Assembly (NCBI RefSeq): GCF_002499975.2
Contig: NZ_CP052766.1
Coordinates: 2,170,001-2,234,000 of the forward strand
DNA: 64,000 nt
Reading direction: 5' to 3'
Source: Alteromonas pelagimontana
Lineage (GTDB): Bacteria; Pseudomonadota; Gammaproteobacteria; Enterobacterales; Alteromonadaceae
Made by a program: the position numbers and the translations under genes. The notes under the pieces are model-generated. The model did no database searches and was not told the DNA's origin. It worked only from the letters and a program-made list of their open reading frames with translations. Each line of letters opens with the position of its first letter. Position 1 is the first letter of the stretch. Below, one piece after another: positions 9,909 to 19,009 of this stretch.

Positions 9909-11924
9909 ATGAAATTAAATGATGCACAACAATCGGCAGTCACCTTTGTTTCCGGACCATGTCTGGTACTGGCTGGTGCAGGTAGCGGCAAAACGCGGGT
10001 TATTACAAATAAAATTGCGTATCTGGTTCGTGAATGTGGCATGCCCGCACGACAAATTGCTGCAGTGACCTTTACCAATAAAGCCGCCAGAGAAATGAAA
10101 GAGCGGGTGGCGCAAACCTTAGGTAAAAAAGAGGCTCGTGGACTAAAAGTTTCCACATTCCACACGCTTGGTCTGAATATTATTAAATCTCACGTAAAAG
10201 ACCTTGGCCTAAAGCCCGGGTTTTCGTTGTTTGATGATAAAGACTCAATGGCACTGCTTAACGATTTAACCTCTGAAACCTTAGATGGCGATAAAGATCA
10301 GCTGTCTTTGCTACAAAGCTGTATATCAAACTGGAAGAACGATTTACTGCTGCCCGACACATTATTAAAGCAAGTCTTCAGCGGTGGTGAAAAAGAATTT
10401 GCAGAGGTGTATCAGCAGTATCAAAATCATCTGCGTGCCTACAACGCGCTGGATTTTGACGATCTCATCCTGTTGCCAACATTATTATTAAAAAACAGCC
10501 AGGCGGTGCGTGATAAATGGCAGAACAAGCTTCGTTATCTGCTGGTGGATGAATATCAGGATACCAATACTTCTCAATATGAACTGGTAAAATTACTGGT
10601 AGGGGAGCGCGCACGTTTTACTGTGGTAGGGGATGACGATCAATCGATATATTCCTGGCGCGGAGCCAGACCACAAAACCTGCATTTGCTGCAACAGGAT
10701 TTCCCGCGCTTAAAAGTGGTTAAGCTTCAGCAAAACTACCGGTCTTCCGGGCGTATTCTGCACTGCGCGAATATTCTCATACAGAATAATCCCCACTTAT
10801 TTGATAAAACCTTGTACTCCGAACTGTCCTATGGCGAGCCGTTGCGGGTAATTGTGGCGAAGAACGAAGAACATGAAGCCGAGCGGGTTGTGGCGGAATT
10901 ACTTGCGCATAAATTTATGAACCGCACCAACTTTAAAGATTACGCAATTTTATACCGTGGCAATCATCAGAGCCGGTTATTTGAAAAATTGCTGATGAGT
11001 AACCGAATTCCTTACAAAATTAGCGGCGGTATGTCGTTCTTTGGCCGCAGCGAAGTAAAAGACATTATGGCTTACCTTCGCCTGTTGGTTAATCAGGACG
11101 ATGACAATGCGTTCTTGCGTGTGGTAAATACGCCCAACAGAGGCATTGGCCGCGCGACGCTTGAAAAACTAGGCAACTTTTCAAATAGCCTCAACGTCTC
11201 CCTTTTTGCTGCCGCCACGCATCCTGGTTTGGGCAGTGTACTGCCAGAAAGTGCTTACCAAAAGGTGGCGGGTTTTGGCCGCTGGATAGTGGAACTTGCC
11301 GATAACGCTGTGCGCGGCGACACCAAAATAGCACTTCGCACCATGATTAAATCAATGGGCTATGAGGAGTGGTTATACGAACACAGCGCCAGCCCAAAAG
11401 CGGCAGAAATGGGCATGGCCAATGTCAGCACGTTATTTGGCTGGGTTACCGATATGCTGGAAGGTAACGAGTTGGACCCGCCGATGACGCTACAGGAAGT
11501 CGTCAATCGCCTTATTCTTCGCGACATGATGGAACGCGGTCAGGAAGATGAAGATGCTGATCAGGTTCAGCTTATGACGCTGCACGCTTCCAAAGGACTG
11601 GAGTTTCCCATCGTGTTTTTGGTAGGCATGGAAGAAGGATTATTGCCGCATCAAAGCAGCGTAGATGAAGATAATGTGGAAGAAGAGCGGCGGCTGGCTT
11701 ATGTGGGAATTACGCGAGCACAGCGAGAACTTATCTTCAGTTTGGCTAAAGAACGGCGCCAGTACGGGGAAATTCTTCAGCCCGAACCCAGCCGGTTTCT
11801 ATATGAACTTCCGTCAGATGATATTGAATGGGAATCGCAGAAGAAAAAAGAATCTCCCGAAGAGCGACAGAAAAAAGGTCAGGCAAGTATTGCCAATCTT
11901 CGTGAAATGCTGGGCAAAAGTTGA
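9909..11924 (+). CDS. rep: ATP-dependent DNA helicase Rep
   Basis: Superfamily 1A 3'-5' helicase that helps forks restart and clears proteins ahead of the replisome. At 671 residues it matches E. coli Rep in length. Motif I is [10 protein letters not shown], motif [12 protein letters not shown], motif [17 protein letters not shown], motif [14 protein letters not shown], and motif [16 protein letters not shown] and [12 protein letters not shown]. The short C-terminal tail separates it from UvrD. It is convergent with the next gene (13 bp apart). The start has no strong ribosome site but matches the family N-terminus ([11 protein letters not shown]). Confidence 0.95.
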   Translation: MKLNDAQQSAVTFVSGPCLVLAGAGSGKTRVITNKIAYLVRECGMPARQIAAVTFTNKAAREMKERVAQTLGKKEARGLKVSTFHTLGLNIIKSHVKDLGLKPGFSLFDDKDSMALLNDLTSETLDGDKDQLSLLQSCISNWKNDLLLPDTLLKQVFSGGEKEFAEVYQQYQNHLRAYNALDFDDLILLPTLLLKNSQAVRDKWQNKLRYLLVDEYQDTNTSQYELVKLLVGERARFTVVGDDDQSIYSWRGARPQNLHLLQQDFPRLKVVKLQQNYRSSGRILHCANILIQNNPHLFDKTLYSELSYGEPLRVIVAKNEEHEAERVVAELLAHKFMNRTNFKDYAILYRGNHQSRLFEKLLMSNRIPYKISGGMSFFGRSEVKDIMAYLRLLVNQDDDNAFLRVVNTPNRGIGRATLEKLGNFSNSLNVSLFAAATHPGLGSVLPESAYQKVAGFGRWIVELADNAVRGDTKIALRTMIKSMGYEEWLYEHSASPKAAEMGMANVSTLFGWVTDMLEGNELDPPMTLQEVVNRLILRDMMERGQEDEDADQVQLMTLHASKGLEFPIVFLVGMEEGLLPHQSSVDEDNVEEERRLAYVGITRAQRELIFSLAKERRQYGEILQPEPSRFLYELPSDDIEWESQKKKESPEERQKKGQASIANLREMLGKS

Positions 11925-11937
11925 TTTTGGGATTTGA

Positions 11938-14538
11938 TTAACCAGCGAGCTTCTTAACAGAAAGCGGGCGGGATTCGCTTAACACTTTACCTTGACCATA
12001 GGTGCAGTCGATTTCCGTTAACGCTGCAAGTTGTGCCTTGGCGTCTACGCCTTCGGCAATGACTTTAAACTTCAGATGTTCTGAAATCAGCATCACCGAC
12101 TGAATTAACTTTAGATTTCGCTGGGAGCGCGGCAAAGATTTCACGAACCTGTGATCAACCTTGATAAAGTCGAACGGATAAGCAAACAAATAACTCAGCG
12201 ACGCTAATCCGCTGCCGAAGTTATCCAATACCAAAGTAATGCCAGCGCGTTTTAACTTCTTAATGGCCGGAAGAATATATTGCGAGCGCCGATTTAAATC
12301 GTTTTCGTCAAATTCAAATACCAGTTCATCCGGCGACACGCCGCTGTCATCAATAATGGTAAGCATCTTATTTACCAATGACGACTGTAGCAGGTGGTTT
12401 ATGGAAATATTTACCGCTATTTTGCTGGGTCGTTCTGGCACTGTGCGCCAGGTTGATAGCAAATGGCAGGCTCTGGTTAGCTGAAACAGATCTAAATCCA
12501 GGGTTAAGCCGCTTTGTTCGGCAACCTGCCGAAACTGCTTACGCCCAACTTTGCCAAAATCAGGGTGTTCCCAGCGTACATACATTTCATGATAAAGCGC
12601 TTGCTCGGTTTTAAGATTAAGCACCGGCTGCATATAACATTCAAATTCTTCTTCGCGCAGCGCTCTACGAAACTCATTTTCCAGCTCAAGCTCTTCCAGC
12701 AGGCGCTCACGCATACTTTTGTCAAACATGACAAAGCGGCCGCGCCCCAGCGTTTTCGCCTGATACATGGCAGCATCGGCATCTCGCAATACTTCGTCGG
12801 CGCTGCGATAATAGGTTTCTAAGTGCGCAATGCCGATACTTGCGCCGGAATACATTTCTTTTTCTTCCAGCAAAAACGGATCAGATACCGCATCAATAAT
12901 TCGTGAAGCCACATCTTCTACATCCGCAACATCTTCGAAGTGATCCAGCAGCACAACAAACTCATCGCCTCCCAGCCTGGCGATCAAATCGTGCCCGCGT
13001 ATGCAAAGGGAAATACGGCGAGCAACTTCAATAAGAAATTCATCGCCAGCATGGTGGCCCAGGGTATCGTTAATTACCTTAAAACGGTCCAGGTCGATGA
13101 ACAATACTGCAAAAAGGTTTTCTGGATACCGCTGTTTACTGGCGATGGCCAGTTCCAGCCGGTTAGTGAACATGGCGCGGTTGGGCAAATCGGTTAAGGT
13201 GTCGTGATGGGCGTCGTGAATGAGTTTCAGCTCTATTTCTTTACGCTCTTCAATTTGTTGCTTAAGCACCTGATTGGCTTTGTCGAGTTCCTGCGTGCGC
13301 TCCTGCACTCGCTCTTCAAGCTGTAAATTATATTGTTGAATGGCTTCGGTGCTACGCTTGCGCTCCATGGCAACGGCAATGTGGTGAGATACAAACCGCA
13401 ATAGCTCTAAATCCCGAGCAGTATATTTGGCCAGCTTACCGTAAGTTTGTACCCCAATAACACCGGATATTTCGCCATCTACCACCAGCGGCGATCCCAG
13501 CCAGGAGTTGGCGCTATTCAGCATCCCCTGGGCAACGGTAACATCTATTTCACCAGCTTCAGCCAGTTCCAACACGCGAGACGGGTTAATCAGCTCCGCC
13601 TGGCCGGTGCGCAGAACAAATTCGGTTAATCCTAAACCTAAAGGACGCCGCTCTTCATTAGCATGTACGGCATCACTAAAATAAGGGAATTCAAGATATT
13701 CACGAGAGTCATCCAAAGTGGCAATAAAGCAGTTCGGGGCGCTTATCAGCCGCGCTAGAATCTCATGCAGGCTACTGTAGAAAGCACTCATATCGCCTTC
13801 CAGATTCGCAGCCAACTCTGAAATTTCGAACAGCGCCTGTTGTAGCGATTCAACTTTCTGGCGCTCTAGAATCTCTTCCTGTAAATCATCATTAATTTTT
13901 CGTAACTGACGAGTACGGTCACGAATGGTGCGCTCGGTTAACTCACGGCTTTTCACCCGGTCTACCGTGGTCACAATATGCTGAGAAACGAACAATAAAA
14001 CTTCTAAATCTTCATTAGAATAATCGACGTCTTCATCATAGGTTTGAACAACCATAGCGCCAATAACCTGCGAACCTCGTTTAAGCGGCACACCTAAAAA
14101 ATGATGAGGGATAGAGCCTACCACGCGTACGCCGGTTTCCTGTTCAAAGGTAGCGGTTTTCTCTTTGGGTAAAAATACATGATGGCCGGTGCGTAGAATA
14201 TAACCGGTGATCCCGTCCATAAGTTGCTCAGCGGGAACCTGATTGATGGCTTGCTCATCGAATTCATCGACGAAATAGGCGAAATTCACAAGATTGACGT
14301 CACGTTCATAAAACGCGACAAAGAAATTATCGGCAATCATAAAGTCACCGATAATTTCATGTATAGCAGAATACAGCCGACTTAAATTACTTACAGAACT
14401 GGCTAGCTCAGAAATATCAAACAGCGCCTTTTGCACTCGCTCGGCACGTTTGTATTTATCTGTGAGCTGTTGTAACTGAGGAATAAGTTCGCGTAACTCT
14501 TCCTCCGACAACTCATACTGCGTAGAGTCTGATGACAT
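11938..14538 (-). CDS. GAF-GAF-GGDEF protein with degenerate EAL domain
   Basis: An 866-residue soluble signalling protein. Two GAF domains (about residues 40-200 and 235-395) are each preceded by a near-repeat helix (RAERVQKALFDISELASS and VESLQQALFEISELAAN). A coiled coil at about 400-435 leads to a GGDEF domain with intact LGGDEFVVLL and an RGHD inhibition site. The C-terminal EAL-type domain has lost key residues: EAL reads EMY, DDFGTG reads DNFGSG, and EGLE/EGVE reads EGVD. I infer an active cyclase with a non-catalytic, possibly c-di-GMP-binding EAL domain. No membrane segment is seen. Confidence 0.88.
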   Translation of the reverse strand: MSSDSTQYELSEEELRELIPQLQQLTDKYKRAERVQKALFDISELASSVSNLSRLYSAIHEIIGDFMIADNFFVAFYERDVNLVNFAYFVDEFDEQAINQVPAEQLMDGITGYILRTGHHVFLPKEKTATFEQETGVRVVGSIPHHFLGVPLKRGSQVIGAMVVQTYDEDVDYSNEDLEVLLFVSQHIVTTVDRVKSRELTERTIRDRTRQLRKINDDLQEEILERQKVESLQQALFEISELAANLEGDMSAFYSSLHEILARLISAPNCFIATLDDSREYLEFPYFSDAVHANEERRPLGLGLTEFVLRTGQAELINPSRVLELAEAGEIDVTVAQGMLNSANSWLGSPLVVDGEISGVIGVQTYGKLAKYTARDLELLRFVSHHIAVAMERKRSTEAIQQYNLQLEERVQERTQELDKANQVLKQQIEERKEIELKLIHDAHHDTLTDLPNRAMFTNRLELAIASKQRYPENLFAVLFIDLDRFKVINDTLGHHAGDEFLIEVARRISLCIRGHDLIARLGGDEFVVLLDHFEDVADVEDVASRIIDAVSDPFLLEEKEMYSGASIGIAHLETYYRSADEVLRDADAAMYQAKTLGRGRFVMFDKSMRERLLEELELENEFRRALREEEFECYMQPVLNLKTEQALYHEMYVRWEHPDFGKVGRKQFRQVAEQSGLTLDLDLFQLTRACHLLSTWRTVPERPSKIAVNISINHLLQSSLVNKMLTIIDDSGVSPDELVFEFDENDLNRRSQYILPAIKKLKRAGITLVLDNFGSGLASLSYLFAYPFDFIKVDHRFVKSLPRSQRNLKLIQSVMLISEHLKFKVIAEGVDAKAQLAALTEIDCTYGQGKVLSESRPLSVKKLAG

Positions 14539-14644
14539 TACTATAGCCAGATTGTAAACAGGTGTTTAGTTATTATTAGCCTAAGCTAACCGATTTGCCG
14601 AAAAAACGCTACTTTTTGCAGCAATCAAACCAGAGATTAAAAAG

Positions 14645-15052
14645 TTAAATTCCTTCTATCATATACTCAATAGCGGCTTTAATTTCATCATCGCTACAGT
14701 TACCGCAGGTTCCGCGAGGCGGCATGGCATTAAAGCCGTTAAGAGCATGATTCATTAGAGTATCGAAGCCCTTATCAACCCGAGGCTGCCAATCTGCGGC
14801 AACATGTACCTTAGGCGCACCAAGAACACCCGAACCATGACATGCAACACAGGCCGAACCGAATACGTCCTCACCGGAACGGGTACCACCACCGCCTTCA
14901 GCCGCTTGTGCGTCTGCGTTAGCACCAGCAACATGCACAGAACCTACTGGTTTTATACGCTCTTTAATGGCGTCATCTGTCATTTCTTGTGCTTGCACTG
15001 CGAAAACCGTCAAGGCAACAGCGATTACACCAAACCATGTTTTCAATTTCAC
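14645..15052 (-). CDS. Cytochrome c5-like monohaem protein
   Basis: About 135 residues: a signal peptide (VKLKTWFGVIAVALTVFAVQA), a glycine-rich linker, and one class I haem site CVACH near residue 73, with MPPRG supplying the distal methionine. The extra cysteine pair in GTCGNCSDDEI is typical of cytochrome c5. It is probably a periplasmic electron carrier. I favour GTG at 15052, with GGAG six bases upstream, over the ATG at 15079, whose added residues would spoil the signal peptide. It is divergent from the tRNA promoter. Confidence 0.85.
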   Translation of the reverse strand: MKLKTWFGVIAVALTVFAVQAQEMTDDAIKERIKPVGSVHVAGANADAQAAEGGGGTRSGEDVFGSACVACHGSGVLGAPKVHVAADWQPRVDKGFDTLMNHALNGFNAMPPRGTCGNCSDDEIKAAIEYMIEGI

Positions 15053-15206
15053 ATCAGTCTCCAGGCAAAAATGTCTCAAAATATCGTTAAGCTGCCAGAT
15101 TATAACGGTTAATAAAACCGCGACAACTTTTTACGTATAAATACCCGTAAATAGTAGGTGTAATACCCACACCCCCACCAGGATCACATATTTTCTGATA
15201 AATGTG

Positions 15207-15235
15207 TTGAAGGTAAGTGCTACCCTAAGTATTAT
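15207..15235 (+). promoter_or_regulatory. Stable-RNA promoter for the tRNA-Arg array
   Basis: TTGAAG (15207-15212) and TATTAT (15230-15235) are separated by exactly 17 bp. A GC-rich discriminator (CGCCCC, from 15239) follows, as at stringently controlled tRNA promoters. It lies about 60 bp before the first tRNA-like sequence. This is a motif reading only. Confidence 0.6.
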
Positions 15236-15295
15236 TACGCCCCGCTAAAGCGCTACTCACGTAACAACAGTAACCGCATTAGCGCCATTCTCTAC

Positions 15296-15372
15296 GCACC
15301 CGTAGCTCAGCTGGGTGAGTACCGGCCGCGCAAGCGGCGAGGGGTGACTTAACGTCACGCCGAGAGGCACGC
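15296..15372 (+). pseudogene. Decayed tRNA-Arg copy A
   Basis: The first 19-20 bases (GCACCCGTAGCTCAGCTGG) match the 5' end of a tRNA-Arg exactly. After the D-loop the sequence departs: no proper anticodon arm, T-arm or CCA can be folded. It shares its start, including the preceding TACGCACCCG, with copy B 148 bp downstream. Confidence 0.55.
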
Positions 15373-15443
15373 AACGTAAGCAACAGGACGTTGCGACTGG
15401 AATGACCCACCAGGGAAGGGTCAGAAACACGTTCACAATTTAC

Positions 15444-15510
15444 GCACCCGTAGCTCAGCTGGATAGAGCGTTGCCCTCCGGAAGGAGAGGTCAGAACAAA
15501 AAGGGTGCTG
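15444..15510 (+). pseudogene. Decayed tRNA-Arg(CCG) copy B
   Basis: The 5' half is perfect: GCACCCG acceptor strand, D-arm, TTGCC anticodon stem strand and CTCCGGA loop. The 3' half is damaged: the anticodon stem partner is AGGAG instead of GGCAA, the T-arm is missing, but AGGTC and a GGGTGC acceptor strand remain. Its 5' half would pair perfectly with the tRNA 3' half at 40290-40340 (TTGCC/GGCAA and GCACCCG/CGGGTGC), about 25 kb away. Confidence 0.6.
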
Positions 15511-15597
15511 AAAAATTTGTTGTTGTTAAGCTAATTACATGTCTGGAATGACAAGTCGTGTTAGTAGTCAGTAACTTTACAAGCCTTTAAATACAGG

Positions 15598-15674
15598 CCA
15601 CCCGTAGCTCAGCTGGATAGAGCGATGCCCTCCGGAGGCATAGGTCAGAGGTTCGAATCCTCTCGGGTGGGCCA
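15598..15674 (+). tRNA. tRNA-Arg(CCG)
   Basis: A 77-nt cloverleaf can be drawn: acceptor CCACCCG/CGGGTGG, D-stem GCTC/GAGC, anticodon stem ATGCC/GGCAT with loop CTCCGGA (anticodon CCG, reading CGG), T-stem AGAGG/CCTCT with TTCGAAT loop, discriminator G and encoded CCA. It is the only intact tRNA in the window. Its 3' half forms one of the element's end repeats. The C1-G72 acceptor pair is unlike copies A and B, which begin with G. Confidence 0.93.
15628..15674 (+). repeat. Left end repeat of the integrated element (attL candidate)
   Basis: This 47-bp stretch, from the anticodon loop to the CCA of the intact tRNA-Arg, recurs at 40294-40340 with 4 differences, at 15641, 15647, 15661 and 15670. 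The substitutions fall in tRNA stems. The integrase gene starts about 220 bp further in, the usual layout of a tRNA-targeted element. Confidence 0.65.
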
Positions 15675-15690
15675 TCCTCTCCAATCATCC

Positions 15691-15711
15691 TTGGGACAAA
15701 ATTGGGACACT
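15691..15711 (+). repeat. Left 21-bp sub-terminal direct repeat (integrase arm-site candidate)
   Basis: TGGGACA-NN-ATTGGGACACT, 17 bp inside the tRNA end. The same sequence, with 3 differences in 21, occurs in the same orientation at 40167-40187 near the other end. The position suggests arm-type integrase binding sites; function is inferred. Confidence 0.5.
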
Positions 15712-15896
15712 CAGTCTTATGAGTGCTTTTTTGCATTTTCATTTCCGAGGTTTCTTATGAAAAAACCGCCGTCGAAAATAACTTTATTTTTTTTATGTTT
15801 GTCAAGGGCAAAAAATGAGGCTTTTTTTCCTCTGACCATTTTCAGCAATCCACACAGAATGGTTCTCGTTGGCTCTACTTATCGCAAGGAGGATGT

Positions 15897-16886
15897 ATGG
15901 CAACGATAACAAAACGTGATAACGGGAAGTGGCAGGCGAAGTGCCGGAGAAAAGGTTTTCCCACACAAAGCAAAACTTTTGCTAAAAAAGCAGATGCAAT
16001 TAAATGGGCTCGTGATATTGAAGCAAAAATGGATTCGTCCATTTTTATGAGTACTTCAGAAGCAGAAGCGCTTCCGGTGGCTGATGGACTTAATAAATAC
16101 TGGGAAGAAAAGCTCTCCGAGAAGAAATCTGCGAAAAGTCTCGGATACATGACTAAAAGGCTTGGAAAAGTTTTTAACTCATACAAACTTATCGATCTGA
16201 CTGTCAGTTCCATCAGAGAGTATAAGGCATACAGGCTGGAAAAAAGCAAAGTCAAAAACGACACCGTACGAAAGGAACTTAACATGTTGAAAGGGTTTAT
16301 CAATCATGCCATGACAGAGTGGGAGATGTACCTGCCAAAAGGAAATCCGGTAGACAATGTAAGTTTGCCTGCCAAAGGCAAAGCCAGAGACAGAAGGTTA
16401 AAGCCAGGGGAGGAACAAATTCTCCTTCATTCAGCAAAAGAATATGGTGGAGCTATTTCCGACCTTATTCAATTCGCTATCGAGACAGGCATGCGCCGTG
16501 GTGAAATAATCGGAATAGAATGGGAATGTGTCGACCTCACAGCTTCGACAGTTTTTCTGGCGGACACCAAAAATAACGAAAGTAGAACAGTTCCTTTATC
16601 TCCACGCGCAATGGAAGTCATTAAGTCGCAGCCCCGTCACCTCTCTGGTAAGATTTTCCAAATAAGGGGAGACTCAGTTGGTCAGGCGTTCAGGCGAGTG
16701 ACTGAAAGGGCAAAAATTAAAGATCTACGTTTTCACGATCTTCGTCATGAAGCTACCAGTCGCTTTTTTGAAAAGGGATTTGCCATGATGGAAGTTTCTG
16801 CAATCACTGGTCACAAGGATCTCGCTTCCCTTAAGCGGTATACGCACCTGTGTCCAGCCAATCTGGCTAAAAAGCTGGCCGGTTAG
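15897..16886 (+). CDS. Tyrosine-family site-specific integrase
   Basis: A 329-residue phage-type integrase. An N-terminal arm-binding domain with the MATITKRDNGKWQAKCRRKGF beta-sheet pattern is followed by a core-binding domain and a C-terminal catalytic domain. Catalytic residues are visible: Arg in TGMRRGEIIGIEW, HDLRHEATS (H-x-x-R), TGHKDL and the tyrosine nucleophile in LKRYTHL. A strong GGAGG lies just before the ATG. It presumably recombines the element at the adjacent tRNA-Arg. Confidence 0.93.
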   Translation: MATITKRDNGKWQAKCRRKGFPTQSKTFAKKADAIKWARDIEAKMDSSIFMSTSEAEALPVADGLNKYWEEKLSEKKSAKSLGYMTKRLGKVFNSYKLIDLTVSSIREYKAYRLEKSKVKNDTVRKELNMLKGFINHAMTEWEMYLPKGNPVDNVSLPAKGKARDRRLKPGEEQILLHSAKEYGGAISDLIQFAIETGMRRGEIIGIEWECVDLTASTVFLADTKNNESRTVPLSPRAMEVIKSQPRHLSGKIFQIRGDSVGQAFRRVTERAKIKDLRFHDLRHEATSRFFEKGFAMMEVSAITGHKDLASLKRYTHLCPANLAKKLAG

Positions 16887-16901
16887 CTTAAGCTTTAAGC
16901 T

Positions 16902-16927
16902 GGCGTTATTTGTGAGAAGATAACGCC
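16902..16927 (+). terminator. Hairpin after the integrase gene
   Basis: GGCGTTAT (16902-16909) pairs with ATAACGCC (16920-16927) across a 10-nt loop, 16 bp after the integrase stop. A short T-rich stretch follows. It probably helps end integrase transcription. Confidence 0.45.
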
Positions 16928-16938
16928 ATTGCTTTTAG

Positions 16939-16976
16939 GATAACATAGGCTTTAACCCACTAAAGCCTATGTTATC
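16939..16976. terminator. Perfect 16-bp inverted repeat
   Basis: GATAACATAGGCTTTA (16939-16954) and its exact complement (16961-16976) are separated by ACCCAC. It lies 52 bp after the integrase stop. It may be a terminator, although no long T-tract follows; a protein-binding or recombination site is also possible. Confidence 0.5.
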
Positions 16977-17581
16977 TCGAAAATTATTTGTATCCCCTTA
17001 AGTGGATTAGTCGCCACTTAACCTGACACTTTCACAGGTAGAGTTATATCAAATCTGACAGTCTCTTGTGTACGTGAAGCAGCCATTGACATTATGAGGT
17101 ACCAATTGCTGTGATGAGCGAGCAGTAACGGCAGTTGAGAGGTTAGTAACCTGATGGTCTCCGCCAACCTCTCGCTGCCGTTCACGTATTGCAATTTGTA
17201 ATGGCGATTCAGGCCCCTGTCTCTTCAGACGGATTACGTTGAATGTGCCAACCTTACTTATCAAACTGATTTACAATAATAGCTGCTCAGCATCTGAAGG
17301 TGCGACTGCCATGATTTTAATCGCAGTACCAGTCGTCTTGAAGTTAACAGTCAGTACTTTATTATTTCTGTTATACAGGTCGCTTGGGTCTCAAGATAGA
17401 ATTTGCTAACCTATGATCAACACTGATTATGGTACGGCTAAATACACGCAATCGAATAGGATGCTGGCTGGAGGGAAACCCATTTTGTTCAACATGAGTT
17501 GCAGCCTTCTGAAGTGCAGGGGTGGCACTTTAGATCATTATAACGAAGTAAGTACTTTTTTGATGTGATTTCTTTTCTGTA
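16977..17581. other. Gene-poor region between integrase and ankyrin module
   Basis: About 600 bp without a convincing gene. A 71-codon minus-strand frame at 17049-17264 has no recognisable domain or ribosome site. Nothing else with coding character was seen on either strand. Confidence 0.4.
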
Positions 17582-18262
17582 CTACTCCTCAGTATGGGCT
17601 AGAATCCACTCCGCTAAATCGGGATATGGGGTTGCGATTTCATAAATGTTACGACCTAAATTATCAGTGAGCGTTAAATCAGCTCCAAAGGTTCTGAGGT
17701 GGTTCAAATAGTCGAAATTGTGCCGGCGAAACCCATAAGGCATCCAAAGGCCGTTTTCCACCAAAAGCAACACTGATGTCAATCCTTCGTTGTCTCGCAT
17801 GTTGATGTCAGCATTGTATCGACAAAAGGCTTTCAGTGATTCTTCTGAGCCATAGGCCATGGGCCAATAAATGGGTGGAACCCCATCATTGCTTAGAATA
17901 TTTGGGTTGATGCCTCTACCCAGAAGCAATGTAAGTTCTTCGCAAGACATACCATTCAGTGCACAGAGACCAATCACAGTTTCATCTTCTTCAAAAGCGA
18001 ATTTCAGAGGGTCTAACATACCTTCGTAGTGCAGAAAGAATTCACTGTTTGGGTCTGGCCGTGCGTTTAGATCGGCGCCATAGTCTGAAAGTAGCACCAG
18101 CGCGTTAATTGACCCAACATGTGCAGCCAAAGTAACCATGGGTACTCCGCCAAGTCGAAGTTTGGGACTTATACCTGACTTCAGAATTTCCTTGGCGGCA
18201 TCGGTTCCTTCGCTGTTTGAGGACAATATTGCCCTTGCCAGAGCCTCCTCTACTTTAGTCAT
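17582..18262 (-). CDS. Ankyrin-repeat protein
   Basis: 226 residues with several ankyrin-like units, such as GVPMVTLAAHVGSINALVLLSDYGADLNAR, GVPPIYWPMAYGSEESLKAFCRYNADINMRDNEG and LTLTDNLGRNIYEIA. No signal peptide is seen, so it is probably a cytosolic protein-binding factor. The open frame runs further upstream, but the ATG at 18262 (MTKVEEAL) is the better start: it overlaps the stop of a small well-initiated frame (18255-18401) as ATGACTAA, a typical coupling arrangement. Ankyrin proteins next to tiny genes are often antidote or immunity factors, but nothing here proves that. Confidence 0.7.
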   Translation of the reverse strand: MTKVEEALARAILSSNSEGTDAAKEILKSGISPKLRLGGVPMVTLAAHVGSINALVLLSDYGADLNARPDPNSEFFLHYEGMLDPLKFAFEEDETVIGLCALNGMSCEELTLLLGRGINPNILSNDGVPPIYWPMAYGSEESLKAFCRYNADINMRDNEGLTSVLLLVENGLWMPYGFRRHNFDYLNHLRTFGADLTLTDNLGRNIYEIATPYPDLAEWILAHTEE

Positions 18263-18401
18263 CTGCATCATCTGGAACCAACTCACTTCCGCAGCTGCAT
18301 TTTTCATGGGGCGTATGAACTTCAACAGAAATCTCGTACATGTCATCCGAGCACAACATGTTCTGACAGGTGCCGGTAGTAAGTGAATCAAAGCTTCCCA
18401 T
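18255..18401 (-). CDS. Small cysteine-containing protein (48 aa), coupled to ankyrin gene
   Basis: Reading the minus strand from ATG 18401 gives 48 residues beginning MGSFDSLTTGTCQNMLCSD and ending GSELVPDDADD. The cysteines form C-x4-C and C-x-C pairs that could bind zinc. AGGAG sits seven to eight bases before the ATG, much stronger than any signal for the longer frame that overlaps it. The stop overlaps the ankyrin start by 8 bp and the upstream gene ends 14 bp away. No family is recognised. Confidence 0.55.
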   Translation of the reverse strand: MGSFDSLTTGTCQNMLCSDDMYEISVEVHTPHEKCSCGSELVPDDADD

Positions 18402-18415
18402 AAAATTTTCTCCTA

Positions 18416-19009
18416 TTAATAGACAAGCATAACGCTTCGTGCATTTGTGAGCGATTTCAGTTCATTGATTAGGCTTTGCACTTTCGTGCCTTGATGAGAG
18501 GTATTTGCGCGCCCAGTTTGAACTACAAGTGGATCTGGGTTCTGGCTCTCTGCACCTATCTTTTCGAAAAGGGTCACCGCTTCTTTTTCCTGCATACCCA
18601 AGTCTTGTGCATATCTGTCACAAACGTGTTGTTGAAAGGTTTTACCTTCTGTATATGCCCACTCACCCGAATCGAAAATTTGATTGTAAATCTTTCTAGC
18701 TCTCTCTTCGTTCAGGTTTGTAACTACATTTTGTAGTGCTGATATAGATGCATCCGGAGAAGAAAGACCAAACAAAATGCGGGTCTTGTGACCTTTCCGG
18801 CCCACCGTGTATCTAACTTCCCGACAGCCACCCATCAGCTGAAATAGCTTATGAAGCATTTTTTTGGATATCCGAACACCGATACTGTTTAGGTGTCTGT
18901 GTGTTTCATCCAAGGTCGCTGTTCCGTTCTTCTCTAACAGGAACAAAATAATTTCTCGGACACGGCTATCTTGTTGGCCGAGACTATTCAAATCAATCAC
19001 ACTACTCAT
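18416..19009 (-). CDS. Hypothetical protein, possible N-terminal winged helix
   Basis: 197 residues, not recognised. The first 90 residues (DSRVREIILFLLEKNGTATLDETHRHLNSIGVRISKKMLHKLF, then a basic beta hairpin VRYTVGRKGHKTRILFGL) look like a winged-helix DNA-binding fold. The remainder is helical. It is the first gene of a minus-strand group with the 48-aa and ankyrin genes. A regulatory role is inferred from fold and position only. Confidence 0.5.
   Translation of the reverse strand: MSSVIDLNSLGQQDSRVREIILFLLEKNGTATLDETHRHLNSIGVRISKKMLHKLFQLMGGCREVRYTVGRKGHKTRILFGLSSPDASISALQNVVTNLNEERARKIYNQIFDSGEWAYTEGKTFQQHVCDRYAQDLGMQEKEAVTLFEKIGAESQNPDPLVVQTGRANTSHQGTKVQSLINELKSLTNARSVMLVY

Noticed and set aside
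15625..15909. 94-codon plus-strand frame running out of the tRNA
   Set aside because: It begins inside tRNA-Arg and covers the attachment region; no ribosome site or family resemblance.
17049..17264. 71-codon minus-strand frame after the integrase
   Set aside because: No recognisable domain, no ribosome site and an odd composition; could be debris of a repeat.
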